Below are positions 36,501 to 47,257 of a stretch of DNA of 64,000 nucleotides, piece after piece. Within the stretch, counting starts at the first letter, position 1; each line of letters starts with the position of its first letter. Under the pieces are notes generated by a model, which worked only from the letters and a program-made list of their open reading frames with translations, did not search any database and had not been told where the DNA came from. This stretch comes from Ectocarpus siliculosus (Eukaryota; Sar; Phaeophyceae; Ectocarpales; Ectocarpaceae): positions 62,001-126,000 of the forward strand of contig FN648578.1 in NCBI GenBank assembly GCA_000310025.1, in the 5' to 3' direction. The position numbers and the translations under genes are program-made.

Positions 36501-36529
36501 TATAAAACTGAAAACGAAATAAATTATGC

Positions 36530-36680
36530 AAAATCTGGGCTACAACCGAATTCAAATTCGGCACGAAAATGAATGGAGGCGTCTGCCCTGATAATATGTC
36601 GAGAAATGCATACAGCCGAGCATTGTCTTTCTCCCTACCGTGAATACGAGAGAACACCGGGGAGAGAGAGAAATTTGAGA
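36530..36680 (+). repeat. A1 repeat of the YR retroelement
   Basis: About 151 bp beginning AAAATCTGGGCTACAACC and ending AAATTTGAGA, immediately before the first gag-like frame. It matches 46993-47147 with a few differences. A TATAAAAC box lies about 30 bp upstream in the flanking DNA. Confidence 0.9.
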
Positions 36681-36681
36681 G

Positions 36682-37515
36682 ATGCCTGGAACGAGGGCCA
36701 ACCCGGCACCCCAGACACCGGCACCCGCGGCGGCTGCCGCTCCCGCGCCAGCCGCGGCGGCCGCGCCGGTCCGGCCCACTCCGACGCGCACGTCGGCTCG
36801 GTTTGTGGCGGCGACCACCCCCCGCGAGGACTTGCCATGCTTTACCACGGCAGGTTCTTTGGGGGCGGCGCCTTCGCTAGATTTGGCGAGGGTTGTCTGG
36901 CCCGACGGGTCAACGGCAGACGTAGGCGACCGTGGAGTCGCCGTATACCAGGCCGCGACCATCGTCACGACTCTGTCCCCCGTGCCGGGAGGGAAGAACT
37001 TCATGGACGTCCTACGTGACGCCGAGAAGACAGAAAAGTCAACCGGCGTGGGGTCTCCTACCTTCCGCCGGTTGAGCGCGGTGAAGCAGGTGGTGGAGCA
37101 TGTTGTCGACCTAGTCCACCATCACGATGTACTGCTTGTGTCGGGAGAGCATGTGCTGCTTCACGGGGCAAAGGAGGTGCAGCCAGAGCCCCTTTCTGCT
37201 GCCGGAGGGGCTTCCGCGGCCGGAGGAGCAGCCGCGGGAGGATCGGGGCGCTCGGGAGCTGGGGCGTCGGCTAGTGTTCCTCCGATGGCGGGTCTGCAGC
37301 ACGTGGACCTCACCGGGGGAATGGGGGCCCGGGGCTCGACCGTGAGCGGAGCGAGCGGGAGTGGAGCGGACACGGCGGCCGCTAAAGCTCGTGACGATGC
37401 GGAGCTCATCAAGCTCTTGGACTCCCCTCCGACCGCCACGAACGCGGAGGTGGGTCTCGAATGCTATACCCCGCCGCGTTTCCCGAGTTTGAGTTGCATG
37501 TTCGTTTTCTTTTGA
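36682..37515 (+). CDS. gag-like protein, first part
   Basis: 278-codon frame starting two bases after A1. The N-terminus is Ala/Pro-rich (PAPAAAAAPAPAAAAAPVRP). A more globular middle follows (VVWPDGSTADVGDRG, ATIVTTLSPVPGGKNFMDVL, VKQVVEHVVDLVHHHDVLLV), then a Gly/Ala/Ser-rich tail. Position and composition fit the gag-like first frame of DIRS-order elements, but sequence alone does not prove it. A 3.9-kb region with a satellite array separates it from the next gag-like frame. Confidence 0.55.
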   Translation: MPGTRANPAPQTPAPAAAAAPAPAAAAAPVRPTPTRTSARFVAATTPREDLPCFTTAGSLGAAPSLDLARVVWPDGSTADVGDRGVAVYQAATIVTTLSPVPGGKNFMDVLRDAEKTEKSTGVGSPTFRRLSAVKQVVEHVVDLVHHHDVLLVSGEHVLLHGAKEVQPEPLSAAGGASAAGGAAAGGSGRSGAGASASVPPMAGLQHVDLTGGMGARGSTVSGASGSGADTAAAKARDDAELIKLLDSPPTATNAEVGLECYTPPRFPSLSCMFVFF

Positions 37516-38589
37516 CTGCTGCAAGTTTATTTCAACTATTATGTGTGAACGTTCGTTTCCGCGTGGTCGGAAGCTCGCCCGGTCAACTATTGTGTTTGAA
37601 CGTTCGCTTCCGCGTGGCCGGAAGCTCGCCGCTTGGCTGGTGTCTTCCGGGGGGGGGGGGACCTCGGTGCTTCTTCACTCGAGGCTCTTGGCCTAGCTCG
37701 CGCCCGCCCCTCACCGCTGGGCTGTCACCTACCACCACTTTCTCTACCACATGAAGGACCTGTCAGATAACTTGGTTGGGTCGCCTCTAAGCTGGCTCCT
37801 TCCGCTTGCGCATGCGTTCAATCATTATTTCGGCAAATGTAAAACATGTGCACACCACCGTCCTGGCCGCATGGGTAGCAGCGGGTGTGCACAACAGTTC
37901 GCCCAGCATACATTGCACAGAACGGTGGGTGTGCTTGGAGAGTAGCCATACGCCGCCTACAATTGCGAGATACTCCGATAACATACGGTAGTACGGGCCG
38001 CCCACCGCGCACGAAATGACTCTTCCCCCTTTGCACTCAAATCGCCGGGATGCCCGCCCGCTGCGCGCCGGATAAATTCCGGGCACGCGCAACGACGTAC
38101 GATCGTGCCGGTGCGCAGACACGGTGGGGACAGGGCAAGCTACGATGGAATTTTGCATGTTTTCCGATTTTCCACCGTGTAATTCCGGGTTTGTGATAGC
38201 GGGTTTGTGATAGCGGCTTTGCTCGTTTATTGCGGCTTTTTCGGAGTGTTCGGGGTACGCTGTTACGCAATTAGAACGGCAAGTCCGGTATTGCGAGCGG
38301 GTAGCGTCCCGATTGCTTACAATGTGGCACTGTGCACTCCGGTATTCCGGCTTCATGGCCGTAAACCCTCACGTTCGCTGTAGCCACCTGGTCCGTACAT
38401 ACAATTCCGACAACGCGCGCGTAATTGCCCTGCGTTGATAGTGCAGTCGCGGTACGCGCCTGGCCTGTAGAATCCCGTCAACACGCATAAAAAATTGTAC
38501 TGGTTTTCTTTGCGTACACATGAGGGTACAGGGCACGTTTGCCCGCCCCGGTCTTTCGCTCTATTATTGCTACGAGACCGTCATTCGAA
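37516..38589 (+). other. Interior of the YR element, no gene recognised
   Basis: Contains a two-copy 50-bp repeat near 37545-37630 (TGTTTGAACGTTCGCTTCCGCGTGGCCGGAAGCTCGCC type). Further on come GCGGGTTTGTGATAGC repeats near 38195-38220. No coding frame is convincing. Confidence 0.5.
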
Positions 38590-41230
38590 CTCGCGTACAT
38601 TTGAGTGCGGTGTTGCTATAGTCTACACCGGTTTTAATCGCCAGTCCGAAGTTGCTATGTATTACAGCTGAGTGCGGTGTCGCTTTATACCCATTCATTT
38701 ACTGGGTTGTTTCTTGGTGCAGATCTATCGGTGCCCGCTCGATTTCGCCATCAATCAGTGTGCTGAGTGCCCGTTAAATGTGGCCGAAGACTCATACGAG
38801 GGCTGATTGATCTGTGGTTGGTCTACGCCTGCCGGCGGTTGCGATAACTCGTAGTGCCGTGTTGCTACATATACTCTACACCCAATCGTACGTCAGTCAC
38901 AAGTTGCTTTACTTCCGAGTGCTGGGTTGCGGTACACCCCGTTCGATCGCTAGCGGCCCAGAACAGATATACCTCTGACGCCGTGCAGCTATACACATGT
39001 TTCAACGTTAGTCATCGTTAGTCAGAAGTTGCTATACATCTGAAGTGCGGGGTTTGCTAACACCTGTTCGATGGCTGATTGCTTTGAATTGAGCGGCGCT
39101 GGCCCGCCCGCCCCTCTAGACTACGCCCGTCGGGTGGGGCTGTACATCGTAGTGCCGTCTTGCTGTACGCCCAATCGTACGTACGCCCGTCAGAAGTTGA
39201 GGTACTGCCGAGTGTTGTGTTGCTATGCACCCCGTTCGATCGCTAGCTGCCCAGATGTTGCTACATATCTGGCGCTATGCCGTGTTGCAATACACCCGAC
39301 GATATGTGCGTCAGTCAGCAGTTGCTAAACTCCCGCGTGCTGTGTTGCTACCATACGCCCCGCTCGATCACCAGCTGCCCCGATGTTGCTACACCACTGG
39401 CACGGTGCCGTGTTGCTTTACACCTACTTTTTGGTGCGTCAGTTAGACGTTGCTACCTCCCAGAGCTGTGTTCCTTTCTTATATATCATTACACCCCGCT
39501 CAATCGCGAGCTGCCCCGATGTTGCTTCACGTCCCGGTGCTGTGTCGTGTCGCTTATACAACCAAATTGTATGTGCGTCCATCAGAAGTTGCTATACTTC
39601 CGAATGCTGTGTTGCTATACACCCCGTTTGCTCGCTAGATGCCCTGATGTTGCTACACATCCGGTGCTATTCCGTGTTGCTTACACAACCAATGGTATGT
39701 GCGTCAGTCAGAAGTTGCTATTACTTCCGCGGGCTGTGTTGCTATACACCCCGCTCGCTCGCTAGCTGCCCCGATGTTGCTACACATCCGGTGCTATTCC
39801 GTGTTGCTTACACAACCAATGGTATGTGCGTCAGTCAGAAGTTGCTATTACTTCCGCGGGCTGTGTTGCTATACACCCCGCTCGCTCGCTAGCTGCCCCG
39901 ATGTTGCTACACATCCGGTGCTATTCCGTGTTGCTTACACAACCAATGGTATGTGCGTCAGTCAGAAGTTGCTATTACTTCCGCGGGCTGTGTTGCTATA
40001 CACCCCGCTCGCTCGCTGGCTGCCCCGATGTTGCTACACATCGGGCGCTGTGTCATGTCGCTTACACACCCAATTCAGTTATTGTATGTGCGTCAGTCAG
40101 AAGTTGCTATTACTTCCCCGGGCTGTGTTGCTATACACCCCGCTCGCTCGCTAGCTGCCCTGATGTTGCTACACATGCTATGCCGTGTTGCTTACACAAC
40201 CAATGGTATGTGCTTCAGTCAGAAGTTGCTATTACTTCCGCGGGCTGTGTTGCTATACACCCCGCTCGCTCGCTGGCTGCCCCGATGTTGCTACACATCG
40301 GGCGCTGTGTCATGTCGCTTACACACCCAATTCAATTATTGTATGTGCGTCAGTCAGAAGTTGCTATTACTTCCGCGGGCTGTGTTGCTATACACCCCGC
40401 TCGCTCGCTAGCTGCCCTGATGTTGCTACACATCCGGTGCTATGCCGTGTTGCTTACACAACCAATGGTATGTGCTTCAGTCAGAAGTTGCTATTACTTC
40501 CGCGGGCTGTGTTGCTATACACCCCGCTCGCTCGCTGGCTGCCCCGATGTTGCTACACATCGGGCGCTGTGTCATGTCGCTTACACACCCATTTCAATTA
40601 TTGTATGTGCGTTATAGTCAGAAGTTGCTATTGCTTTTGCGTACTTTGTTGCTATACACCCCGCTCGATCGCTAGCTACCCAGAGGTGGCTACACATCGG
40701 GCGCTATGCCGTGTTGCTTGCACCCAATTGTATGTGCGTTAGCTGCCCCGATGTTGCAATACATCGGGCGCTATGCCGTGTTGCTTACACCCACATGTAT
40801 GTGCGTCAGTCAGAAGTTGCTATACTTCCGCGCGCTGTGTTGCTGTACACCCCGCTCGATCGATCGCTGCCAATCGATCGCTAGCTGCCCAGAAACTGAT
40901 ACACATCAACGCTGTGCCGCGTTGCTATGCACCCAGTCGTATGTACGTCAGTGAGAGGTTGTATTCCCCCGCGTGCGGTGTTGCTATACACCCCGCTCGA
41001 TCGCTAGCTTCCCAGAAGTTGCTACACACCGGGCACGGTGCCGTGTTGCTATACACCCAATCGTTTGAACGTCATTCAGAAGTCGCAAGCCTGAGTGCTG
41101 TATTGCTACCAACCCCGCTCGATCGCTACCTGCCCAGAGGTTGTTACACCGTTGGCGTTGTGGGGCTATACACTCATCCGTCCGATGTTCCTCACTTCTT
41201 GATATACTGTGTTGCTATACACACACACAC
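38590..41230 (+). repeat. 127-bp satellite array with higher-order dimers
   Basis: The unit core is GTTGCTATACACCCCGCTCG, then CTAGCTGCCCCGATGTTGCT and GTGCGTCAGTCAGAAGTTGC. From about 39640 to 40020 copies are virtually identical at a 127-bp period. From 40020 to 40620 two unit types alternate (ACACAACCAATGG and ACACACCCAATTCA versions), giving a dimer of about 260 bp. Outside this core the units become progressively degenerate in both directions, the usual picture of unequal exchange at the array centre. Long frames through it are repeats, not genes. Confidence 0.93.
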
Positions 41231-41387
41231 ATGAAGAGCGTGCAGCGTTGCGGTTTACAAGGCCGCTAGGCATGCCACTCCATGAAAACTGCCTCTACGC
41301 CACTATACTTCCGCGATTTCCTGTGATGCGTGCCGTGTCATTTGCCTGTCCCAGATCGCTCCGCACCTCTTAAGGATAAAACAAATC

Positions 41388-42134
41388 ATGCGCAACTCGG
41401 ACAAGTTCTTCTCGCGGGACGACTTGGACGCCGTCTTACTGGCAGCCATTCGTTTGGCGGCCGAAATTGGTCTCGTGGACACCCAGCGCGTGCTTCAGCG
41501 AACCCTCTTCCGCGGCAGGAAACTGCTCGATGCTAGCTTTGACCCGCAGAGCGTGCTTAGTGTATTCTCGAGAAAGCTGTCTAACGCACAAGGGGTGACC
41601 GCCGAGACCCTATTGGGAGATCTTCAAGAAATGAAACTCGTGCGGAAAATGAACGGGCGCCATGGACAGGCGTCGACGCACCAGACTACGACCAAGCCGT
41701 CATACGCGCGAGCTAGAGGAGGGATCCCGTTCCCGTCCCCCTACGCGGCTGCGGCCCCGGCCGGGTCGGTGGCCGGGCCACCGCGTGCGGCGTCGATGGC
41801 GGTCTCGAGCTTACCGGCGCCGGTGGTACTCCCGCTTCCCAAGAAAAAAGGTGCTTCGGGTAGGAAGCGCGGGGGGGGCCTCCGGGGGCCGGGGGCAGGG
41901 TCGCTCTCGGGTCCGTCCCCGCAGCGGTCTCCACGTGAATTAGCAGCCCTTGCCGATTTCAACGCTCAGATTCAGGCAGTGCAGGAGAAGCTGCCGGAGA
42001 TCCCGGGGGGCCCGCAGTGTAACAACTGCGCGAACAAGGCGCGCAATCGGTTCCACCACCACTTCACTTGCGCTTATAGCATTTGCACCCGCTGCGGTAG
42101 GGGAGGACACCGTGCAGCAGCGTGCACGTATTAA
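41388..42134 (+). CDS. gag-like protein, zinc-knuckle part
   Basis: 249-codon frame. The N-terminal 85 residues are helical (RDDLDAVLLAAIRLAAEIGL, LSVFSRKLSNAQGVTAETLL). The middle is Pro/Ala/Gly-rich and basic (PLPKKKGASGRKRGGG). The C-terminus carries a cysteine/histidine cluster with CNNC, a HHHFTC segment and CTRCGRGGHRAAAC, a CCHC-type knuckle of the kind that binds nucleic acid in gag proteins. It lies upstream of RT in the same element and strand. Confidence 0.65.
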   Translation: MRNSDKFFSRDDLDAVLLAAIRLAAEIGLVDTQRVLQRTLFRGRKLLDASFDPQSVLSVFSRKLSNAQGVTAETLLGDLQEMKLVRKMNGRHGQASTHQTTTKPSYARARGGIPFPSPYAAAAPAGSVAGPPRAASMAVSSLPAPVVLPLPKKKGASGRKRGGGLRGPGAGSLSGPSPQRSPRELAALADFNAQIQAVQEKLPEIPGGPQCNNCANKARNRFHHHFTCAYSICTRCGRGGHRAAACTY

Positions 42135-43131
42135 CAAGTATTAGATCGACTTGGAACGCCCGCGATTGTGGCGCCTGCAAGGGTAGAAAGTAATTTGGGC
42201 GCGCATCGTCCCAGGGGATGCGGGGTTTGGTCGGTCGGTTGATAGTGTGGCGGTCACGTTGGCCTGTGGTGACCACTGGAATCTAAAGATCACGTTTCAT
42301 GAAATGCTGTGCTTCACCCTTCATGTGTACCCACGGCACACACGCATCTGCTGCGTTGGTGATATATACACACAACAAGTCGGTGTTTCTCCAAAGCGTG
42401 CTACCAACACCTCTACTACTCACATGTCCCAGGTACGGGGTAGCGGGCCGTGCGTCGGCCGACTCCTACTTGGCATTAACCCCGAGCTCGACACCGGGCA
42501 TGACACTCAGACGGTTGCGGGTGCGGCGCCTTCTCCTGCCAGCCGCCACCGTCACGCCATTCACGCACAGACACACACGCTATTGCAGCGTAACCTATTT
42601 CTCACGTAGGAACAACAGCTTAGTTGTCGTAAGTAGTGGGCCCGACGTTGCGTTGCGAGTGTCTGTGCTGCGCCATGTTTTCTCGGGTCCCAGCCTGGAT
42701 ATTTGCATCGTCTCGGCTTTTGCCCAGCGCCCGGTGTTCCCAATACACGAACATTTCGAAAACGCAGAGCATACTCCACCGGGTAGCTTGAACATAGGAT
42801 TCCCCCATAGCTTAATCGGAATCTTGAATTTCGCCGAGATTGCTGTAGAAACCTTCGCCGAGATCCGGTAGATACAGATACGCCTATCAAAAGGGCGTGC
42901 GGCCGTAACATGGGCAAATCACCTCATGCAAAATGCTGTGGAAACCTTCGCCGCGATCATGTAGACAGATACAGTTACACCCACCAAATGGCGCACCTAT
43001 GACCTGAGCACAATACCTCATGCAAAACCATGTTTTGTCGCGGTATACTCCGCCCGTTGTAAATCGCGCCTGCACACGTATAGGTAGAGGCGGATGCATG
43101 GCTCCAACACCTGGACCGTCGTCAGGCCCAG
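42135..43131 (+). other. Interior of the YR element between gag-like and RT frames
   Basis: Non-coding as far as can be seen. A two-copy repeat of roughly 110 bp lies at about 42830-43030 (CTGTAGAAACCTTCGCCGAG and CTGTGGAAACCTTCGCCGCG, each followed by a GTAGA.ACAGATAC stretch). Confidence 0.5.
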
Positions 43132-45375
43132 GTGCGGTCCGTTTTTCCAGTCGCGGCCGATCTCCCGGGCGAGGAACGCGACTGGGCTCGCGCGGCCGCA
43201 CCCTCGGTCGCGGAAGATCCCGAGTGGGCGGACGTTTTACGGATATACGGCCGGGGGCACGCGCCGCGGTTGCCGTGGCACGCCCCCATTTGGGACGCCG
43301 GTGACGCCGGCGTGCTGTTTGTCCCGGGCTTGCCCCGCCGGCACGTCGCTTTCTGGCACGAAGTCATCCTGGTAGACCACCCGCTGCGTGATTCCCTCCT
43401 TTCATACCTGAGGGACGGAGTCAACTTGCAGGATTTCCTCATAGACTCCCACCGAGGGCCTTCAGTACAGCAGCCGTACAACGTCGCGAGCTTCCGGCAG
43501 GCAAGATTTCCTAACCGCATCCCGCCGAAATTTGTTCCATTCGTGGAGTCAGAGCTGCAGTCGCTCATCGCCCGTGGATGCGTCGCAAAATGGGGCGATG
43601 TCAAGGGACCCGCTGGCCCGGCCCGGCCCCGTCTGATCATGGCTCTGTCGGTGGAAGAAACTAAGCCACGGCTAATCTATGACGCACGACCGCTGAACCA
43701 GTTTTTCAAGCGTATGCCTTTTTCCATGGACACAGTGGCACGAGTGGCTAACGTGGCGTCGCCAGGGTGTAACATGACCTCCCTGGATGATTCGAGTGCT
43801 TTCCACCACATCCTCATCCGGCCTTCTTCCTGGCCCCTGCTCGGCTTCGAGTACGGGGGCGTGGATTACGTTTGGTGCGTCCTCCTATTTGGACTGAGCA
43901 TTAGCCCGTTCGTCTACCACACCCTCAGCGAGGCGAAAGCAGCATTTCTCCGCTCCTTGGGAATTCCGGCGTTGGCATACCTGGACGACTCCTTCCTTAC
44001 CAACCTCGAATCCACCCAGGGCCAAACAGCGCGGGAGCAGTGGCTGGCGGCTTGCGAAGCCGCGCATATTTCCGTCTTGGTATCTTACTTCTGCGGTAAC
44101 TTCCTATCGCCGAAGAAGTGCGACTGGCGACCGACAACGGTCCAAAAATACCTAGGCATGTTGTGCGACTCTACCACAGCAACATTTCGGGTGCCGCAAG
44201 ACAAGTTGGACGCCGTGCACGACATCTTGCAAGAATCCCTAGCCACGGGCAACATCTCCTTTCGGACTCTTCAACGGGTAGCCGGAAAAGTCACGAGCAT
44301 GACGGTGGCCATCCGACCGGCCTCTCTGTATACCCAGGCGATGTTCGCCGCTTTGGCAGCTCTGGAGCGATCCACCCTGCGGTCGGTGGATCTTTCCAAA
44401 GACTCGAGCGCAGATTTGGTGGGGGAAATGCGTAAGTGGCTGGACATTACGGCTACCACGCACGAGGGCCCGTGGCAGCGGGCGCGACATTTCGCAGCAG
44501 CCCTCACCAAAGGGGCATCGGACGCGTCATCGGTGGCGTGGGGAGGAGTCCTGTACGCCGCGACAGACCCTTTCGAAGCGGGAGGGGTGTTCCCCCCGGA
44601 GTGGATGTCGACGCACATCAACCTGAAGGAGATCTATGCGCTGTATCACTTGCTGCTCCAATTCTGCCAACGACACCCGGATTGTCTCCGTCGGGCACAA
44701 GTGTTCGTAGACGTCGACAACCAATCCGTCGTGGGCGCTTTCAACCGGGGTCGGGCGAAGAACCGCGCTACACACGAGCTGCTTATCCGCCTGTTTGACC
44801 TCCAGATAGAGTATGACTTTCTTTTGTCCCTGAAGTGGGTCCCTACTGCGGAGAACGGTATGGCGGACGCCATCTCGAGGCCATCACGGGAGACAATCAT
44901 CCGACTTGGGCCGAATGTTTCCCGGAAGCTGTGGCAGGAGCTGGGTCCGTTCAACATAGACTTAATGGCTTGTACATCGTCAGCACAGCGTTCGTTGTCG
45001 TCCGGAGGGGCGCTTCCATTCTTTTCGCGGTACCATTGTGCCGGGTCTGCGGGCGTGGACGTCTTTGCGCAGAATGTGGCAGTCTTACCGGGCGGCCTTG
45101 TACCAGCGTTTGGCTTCTGTTTCCCCCCCCCAGTCATGGCGGGACACGTAGTCCAACACCTCGCCGAATGTCGAGCGCGCGCGGTAGTGCTCCTTCCGAG
45201 TGTTAAGGCTTACTGGTTCCCCCGCGTACTTTCAGCGACAACTCGCTCTGTTGAGGTCGCTGGCATTAATGAAAGCGGAGTGTTCGTATGGCCCTCCGCG
45301 GAGGGCATTCTCAAGACGTGGAGATACCCACGTTGGGCGATGATGGCATATGAAGTAGATTTCCGTCAAACATGA
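43132..45375 (+). CDS. Reverse transcriptase-RNase H of the YR retroelement
   Basis: 748-codon open frame. RT blocks: KPRLIYDARPLNQFFKR, MTSLDDSSAFHHILI, GLSISPFVYHTLS and the catalytic YLDD at residues 283-286. RNase H: KGASDASSVAWGG with the first Asp near residue 464, INLKEIYALYHLL, VFVDVDNQSVV and ENGMADAISRP. This RT type, with WPLLGFEYGG and a C-terminal RNase H, is typical of DIRS-order elements. Its stop overlaps the start of the recombinase frame as ATGA at 45372. The frame begins at a GTG, so the real start or an upstream joining point is unclear. Downstream of RNase H is a segment (SAQRSLSSGGALPFFSRYHC) that DIRS-like elements often carry as an extra domain. Confidence 0.9.
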   Translation: MRSVFPVAADLPGEERDWARAAAPSVAEDPEWADVLRIYGRGHAPRLPWHAPIWDAGDAGVLFVPGLPRRHVAFWHEVILVDHPLRDSLLSYLRDGVNLQDFLIDSHRGPSVQQPYNVASFRQARFPNRIPPKFVPFVESELQSLIARGCVAKWGDVKGPAGPARPRLIMALSVEETKPRLIYDARPLNQFFKRMPFSMDTVARVANVASPGCNMTSLDDSSAFHHILIRPSSWPLLGFEYGGVDYVWCVLLFGLSISPFVYHTLSEAKAAFLRSLGIPALAYLDDSFLTNLESTQGQTAREQWLAACEAAHISVLVSYFCGNFLSPKKCDWRPTTVQKYLGMLCDSTTATFRVPQDKLDAVHDILQESLATGNISFRTLQRVAGKVTSMTVAIRPASLYTQAMFAALAALERSTLRSVDLSKDSSADLVGEMRKWLDITATTHEGPWQRARHFAAALTKGASDASSVAWGGVLYAATDPFEAGGVFPPEWMSTHINLKEIYALYHLLLQFCQRHPDCLRRAQVFVDVDNQSVVGAFNRGRAKNRATHELLIRLFDLQIEYDFLLSLKWVPTAENGMADAISRPSRETIIRLGPNVSRKLWQELGPFNIDLMACTSSAQRSLSSGGALPFFSRYHCAGSAGVDVFAQNVAVLPGGLVPAFGFCFPPPVMAGHVVQHLAECRARAVVLLPSVKAYWFPRVLSATTRSVEVAGINESGVFVWPSAEGILKTWRYPRWAMMAYEVDFRQT

Positions 45376-46910
45376 ATCGCGGTGTACTGCGTTTGCTTAT
45401 TTCGGTCGGTGGATATCCGCCCACTGATTGGTCTTTTGTTGTTTTGCTTGGTTCGGCACAGACTGCTCCGGCCGCAGGGGTAGCCTCCGTCCGGGACCTG
45501 GTTAACTTCCCGCGTTGCGTCCACTGCAACCAAGAGAATGTCGCTCAGTTCAACTTTTGCTGGGAGTGTGGTGCTCGACCGCTCCGCGGTGCCCCTTCTC
45601 CGCGCCTCGGCTCCGGGGCACCCGTTCTCATCGATCGCCCTAAACTGCCCGCTCGCCGGGTGCAAATGGAGTCGGCTATGCGCGGGCGGGCCGGGGAAGT
45701 CCGAAAACACCGGGTGGCCGATGAATTCGACCTCTTTTTGCTATCGTATTCCGGCGGAAGCAAAGGGTGGGTTCACGCTTCCCCGGACGACGTAGTCGAT
45801 TGGTTTAGCTATCTGGACTCCCAGGGAAAGGGGGCGAAGTTGGTTCACGATATCACATGCGCGGGAGTGGGGGCGAGCGATCGCCGGAGCTGCTCCCCGG
45901 GCGCAACGTGTGCAAAGCGATACGGTGCCGAGTCTCTCCGAAAGTGTTTCTACTCTAAGTTAAAGATGGCGTATAAGGAACAGCTGGGCAGAGGGGATGA
46001 CTGGAACCCCACGCTGGGGTTGGGGAATCCGTGTGCTAGTCCGACGGTAGACGCGTACCTCACGTTCACCACCGAGGAACAGAAGCGGGTAGGAGTAACG
46101 GCGAAGCAAGCAGCGCCGCTTCTGGAGGACACCCTCGGGGAGTTGCTGCCGCATATGCGTCTGCGAGCGCTTGCTTCCGACTCTACGGCGGAACGCATCG
46201 CCATCACTCGGGATGTCGCTCTCTTTTCACTTGCGCACCATTCTATGCGTCGGGGGTTTGACCTCTCCTTTACGTTGGGGTCGCAGGTACTCCGGCTGCC
46301 GGAGTCGCGGGGGTTCATTTTCAACTTCCTCTTTGGAAATACTTTGAGGGCTTCGACCGAAGCCATTGTAGTGCTTGCTAGCGCGAACCGGGACGTATGT
46401 GCCGTTCGAGCCGTAGCGGAGTACATCCTCGCCGCACAACAGGTGGGCTGGGATTTGTCATCGGGCTACCTGTTCCCGTCGGTTCTGGACGATGGTAGCC
46501 GAGGGAACTCGAAGCTAGTGGCGACCCAGATGACGTCGTCCCTTCAGGCGCACCTAAGGGCGGCCAGTCTGCCCGCCCATTTTTCCATGCACTCGTTCCG
46601 AGTGGGAGGGTCGTTGAGCCGGTCCATGGGCGGCTCAGCCATAGAAGAGATCATGCAGATGGGGGGTTGGAAAACGGAGTCGATGGCGAAGTACTACGTA
46701 GAGCCGCTTCCAAACGGCAGCGGGCGGCCAATTATACGGCCACCAACGAGGAGCCATTATCGCCGGCGTTCGAATCCGACTTCGCCGCCTGCGCTCGCCG
46801 TAAGCCGTCGTAATTATCCACGAAGCGGAATACACGAAAGTTTGGGTGAATCAACCAGGCTCCAGGCCAGTGGCCAAGAACAATACACGGCTAGGAAAGT
46901 ATGGGTGTGA
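45372..46910 (+). CDS. Tyrosine recombinase of the YR retroelement
   Basis: 512 residues. The N-terminal third has a zinc-ribbon-like CVHCNQENVAQFNFCWECG. The catalytic domain shows an Arg in ITRDVALFSLAHHSMRRGFD, the HSFR motif (His407, Arg410), MGGWKTESMAKYY, and the likely nucleophile Tyr441 or Tyr442. These form the R...HxxR...(H/W)...Y signature of tyrosine recombinases, which close DIRS-order DNA circles and insert them. It overlaps the RT-RNase H frame by an ATGA junction, suggesting translational coupling or a shared transcript. B1 begins only 11 bp after its stop. Confidence 0.9.
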   Translation: MNRGVLRLLISVGGYPPTDWSFVVLLGSAQTAPAAGVASVRDLVNFPRCVHCNQENVAQFNFCWECGARPLRGAPSPRLGSGAPVLIDRPKLPARRVQMESAMRGRAGEVRKHRVADEFDLFLLSYSGGSKGWVHASPDDVVDWFSYLDSQGKGAKLVHDITCAGVGASDRRSCSPGATCAKRYGAESLRKCFYSKLKMAYKEQLGRGDDWNPTLGLGNPCASPTVDAYLTFTTEEQKRVGVTAKQAAPLLEDTLGELLPHMRLRALASDSTAERIAITRDVALFSLAHHSMRRGFDLSFTLGSQVLRLPESRGFIFNFLFGNTLRASTEAIVVLASANRDVCAVRAVAEYILAAQQVGWDLSSGYLFPSVLDDGSRGNSKLVATQMTSSLQAHLRAASLPAHFSMHSFRVGGSLSRSMGGSAIEEIMQMGGWKTESMAKYYVEPLPNGSGRPIIRPPTRSHYRRRSNPTSPPALAVSRRNYPRSGIHESLGESTRLQASGQEQYTARKVWV

Positions 46911-46920
46911 CCACGGGCCG

Positions 46921-46992
46921 GAGCTGGAGGCCTCATCCCAAAAATCCAATTCTTACATTAAATGATCCTAGGCCAAGAGCAAAATACAACAG
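46921..46992 (+). repeat. B1 repeat of the YR retroelement
   Basis: 72 bp from GAGCTGGAGGCCTCATCCC to ATACAACAG, directly abutting A2. Matches 47258-47329 with few differences. Confidence 0.9.
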
Positions 46993-47147
46993 TAAAATCT
47001 GGGCTACAACCGAATTCAAATTCGGCACGAAAATGAATGGAGGCGTCTGCCCTGATAATATGTTGAGAAATGCATACAGCCGATCATTGTCTTTCTCCCT
47101 ACCGTGAATACGAGAGAACACCGGGTAGGAGAGGAAGAAATTTGAGA
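46993..47147 (+). repeat. A2 repeat of the YR retroelement
   Basis: Second copy of the A repeat, from AAAATCTGGGCTACAACC to AAATTTGAGA, contiguous with B1. A 110-bp spacer then separates it from B2. Confidence 0.9.
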
Positions 47148-47257
47148 CCGCCCACCCTCCCTACTCTTAAAGCTTGATGCTTCTGGATCATTTACAGATT
47201 CATTACCGCGCCGACCACAGTCGGCGCTATAGTGCATCCATGGGACTACCGGCCTCA

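Noticed and set aside
38590-41230. CRISPR-like array
   Set aside because: The whole 127-bp unit repeats without unique spacers, in a eukaryotic context. It is a satellite.
39277-41234. Several 150-260-codon frames with repeated peptides
   Set aside because: They are translations of the 127-bp satellite, whose period is not a multiple of three, so all frames repeat.
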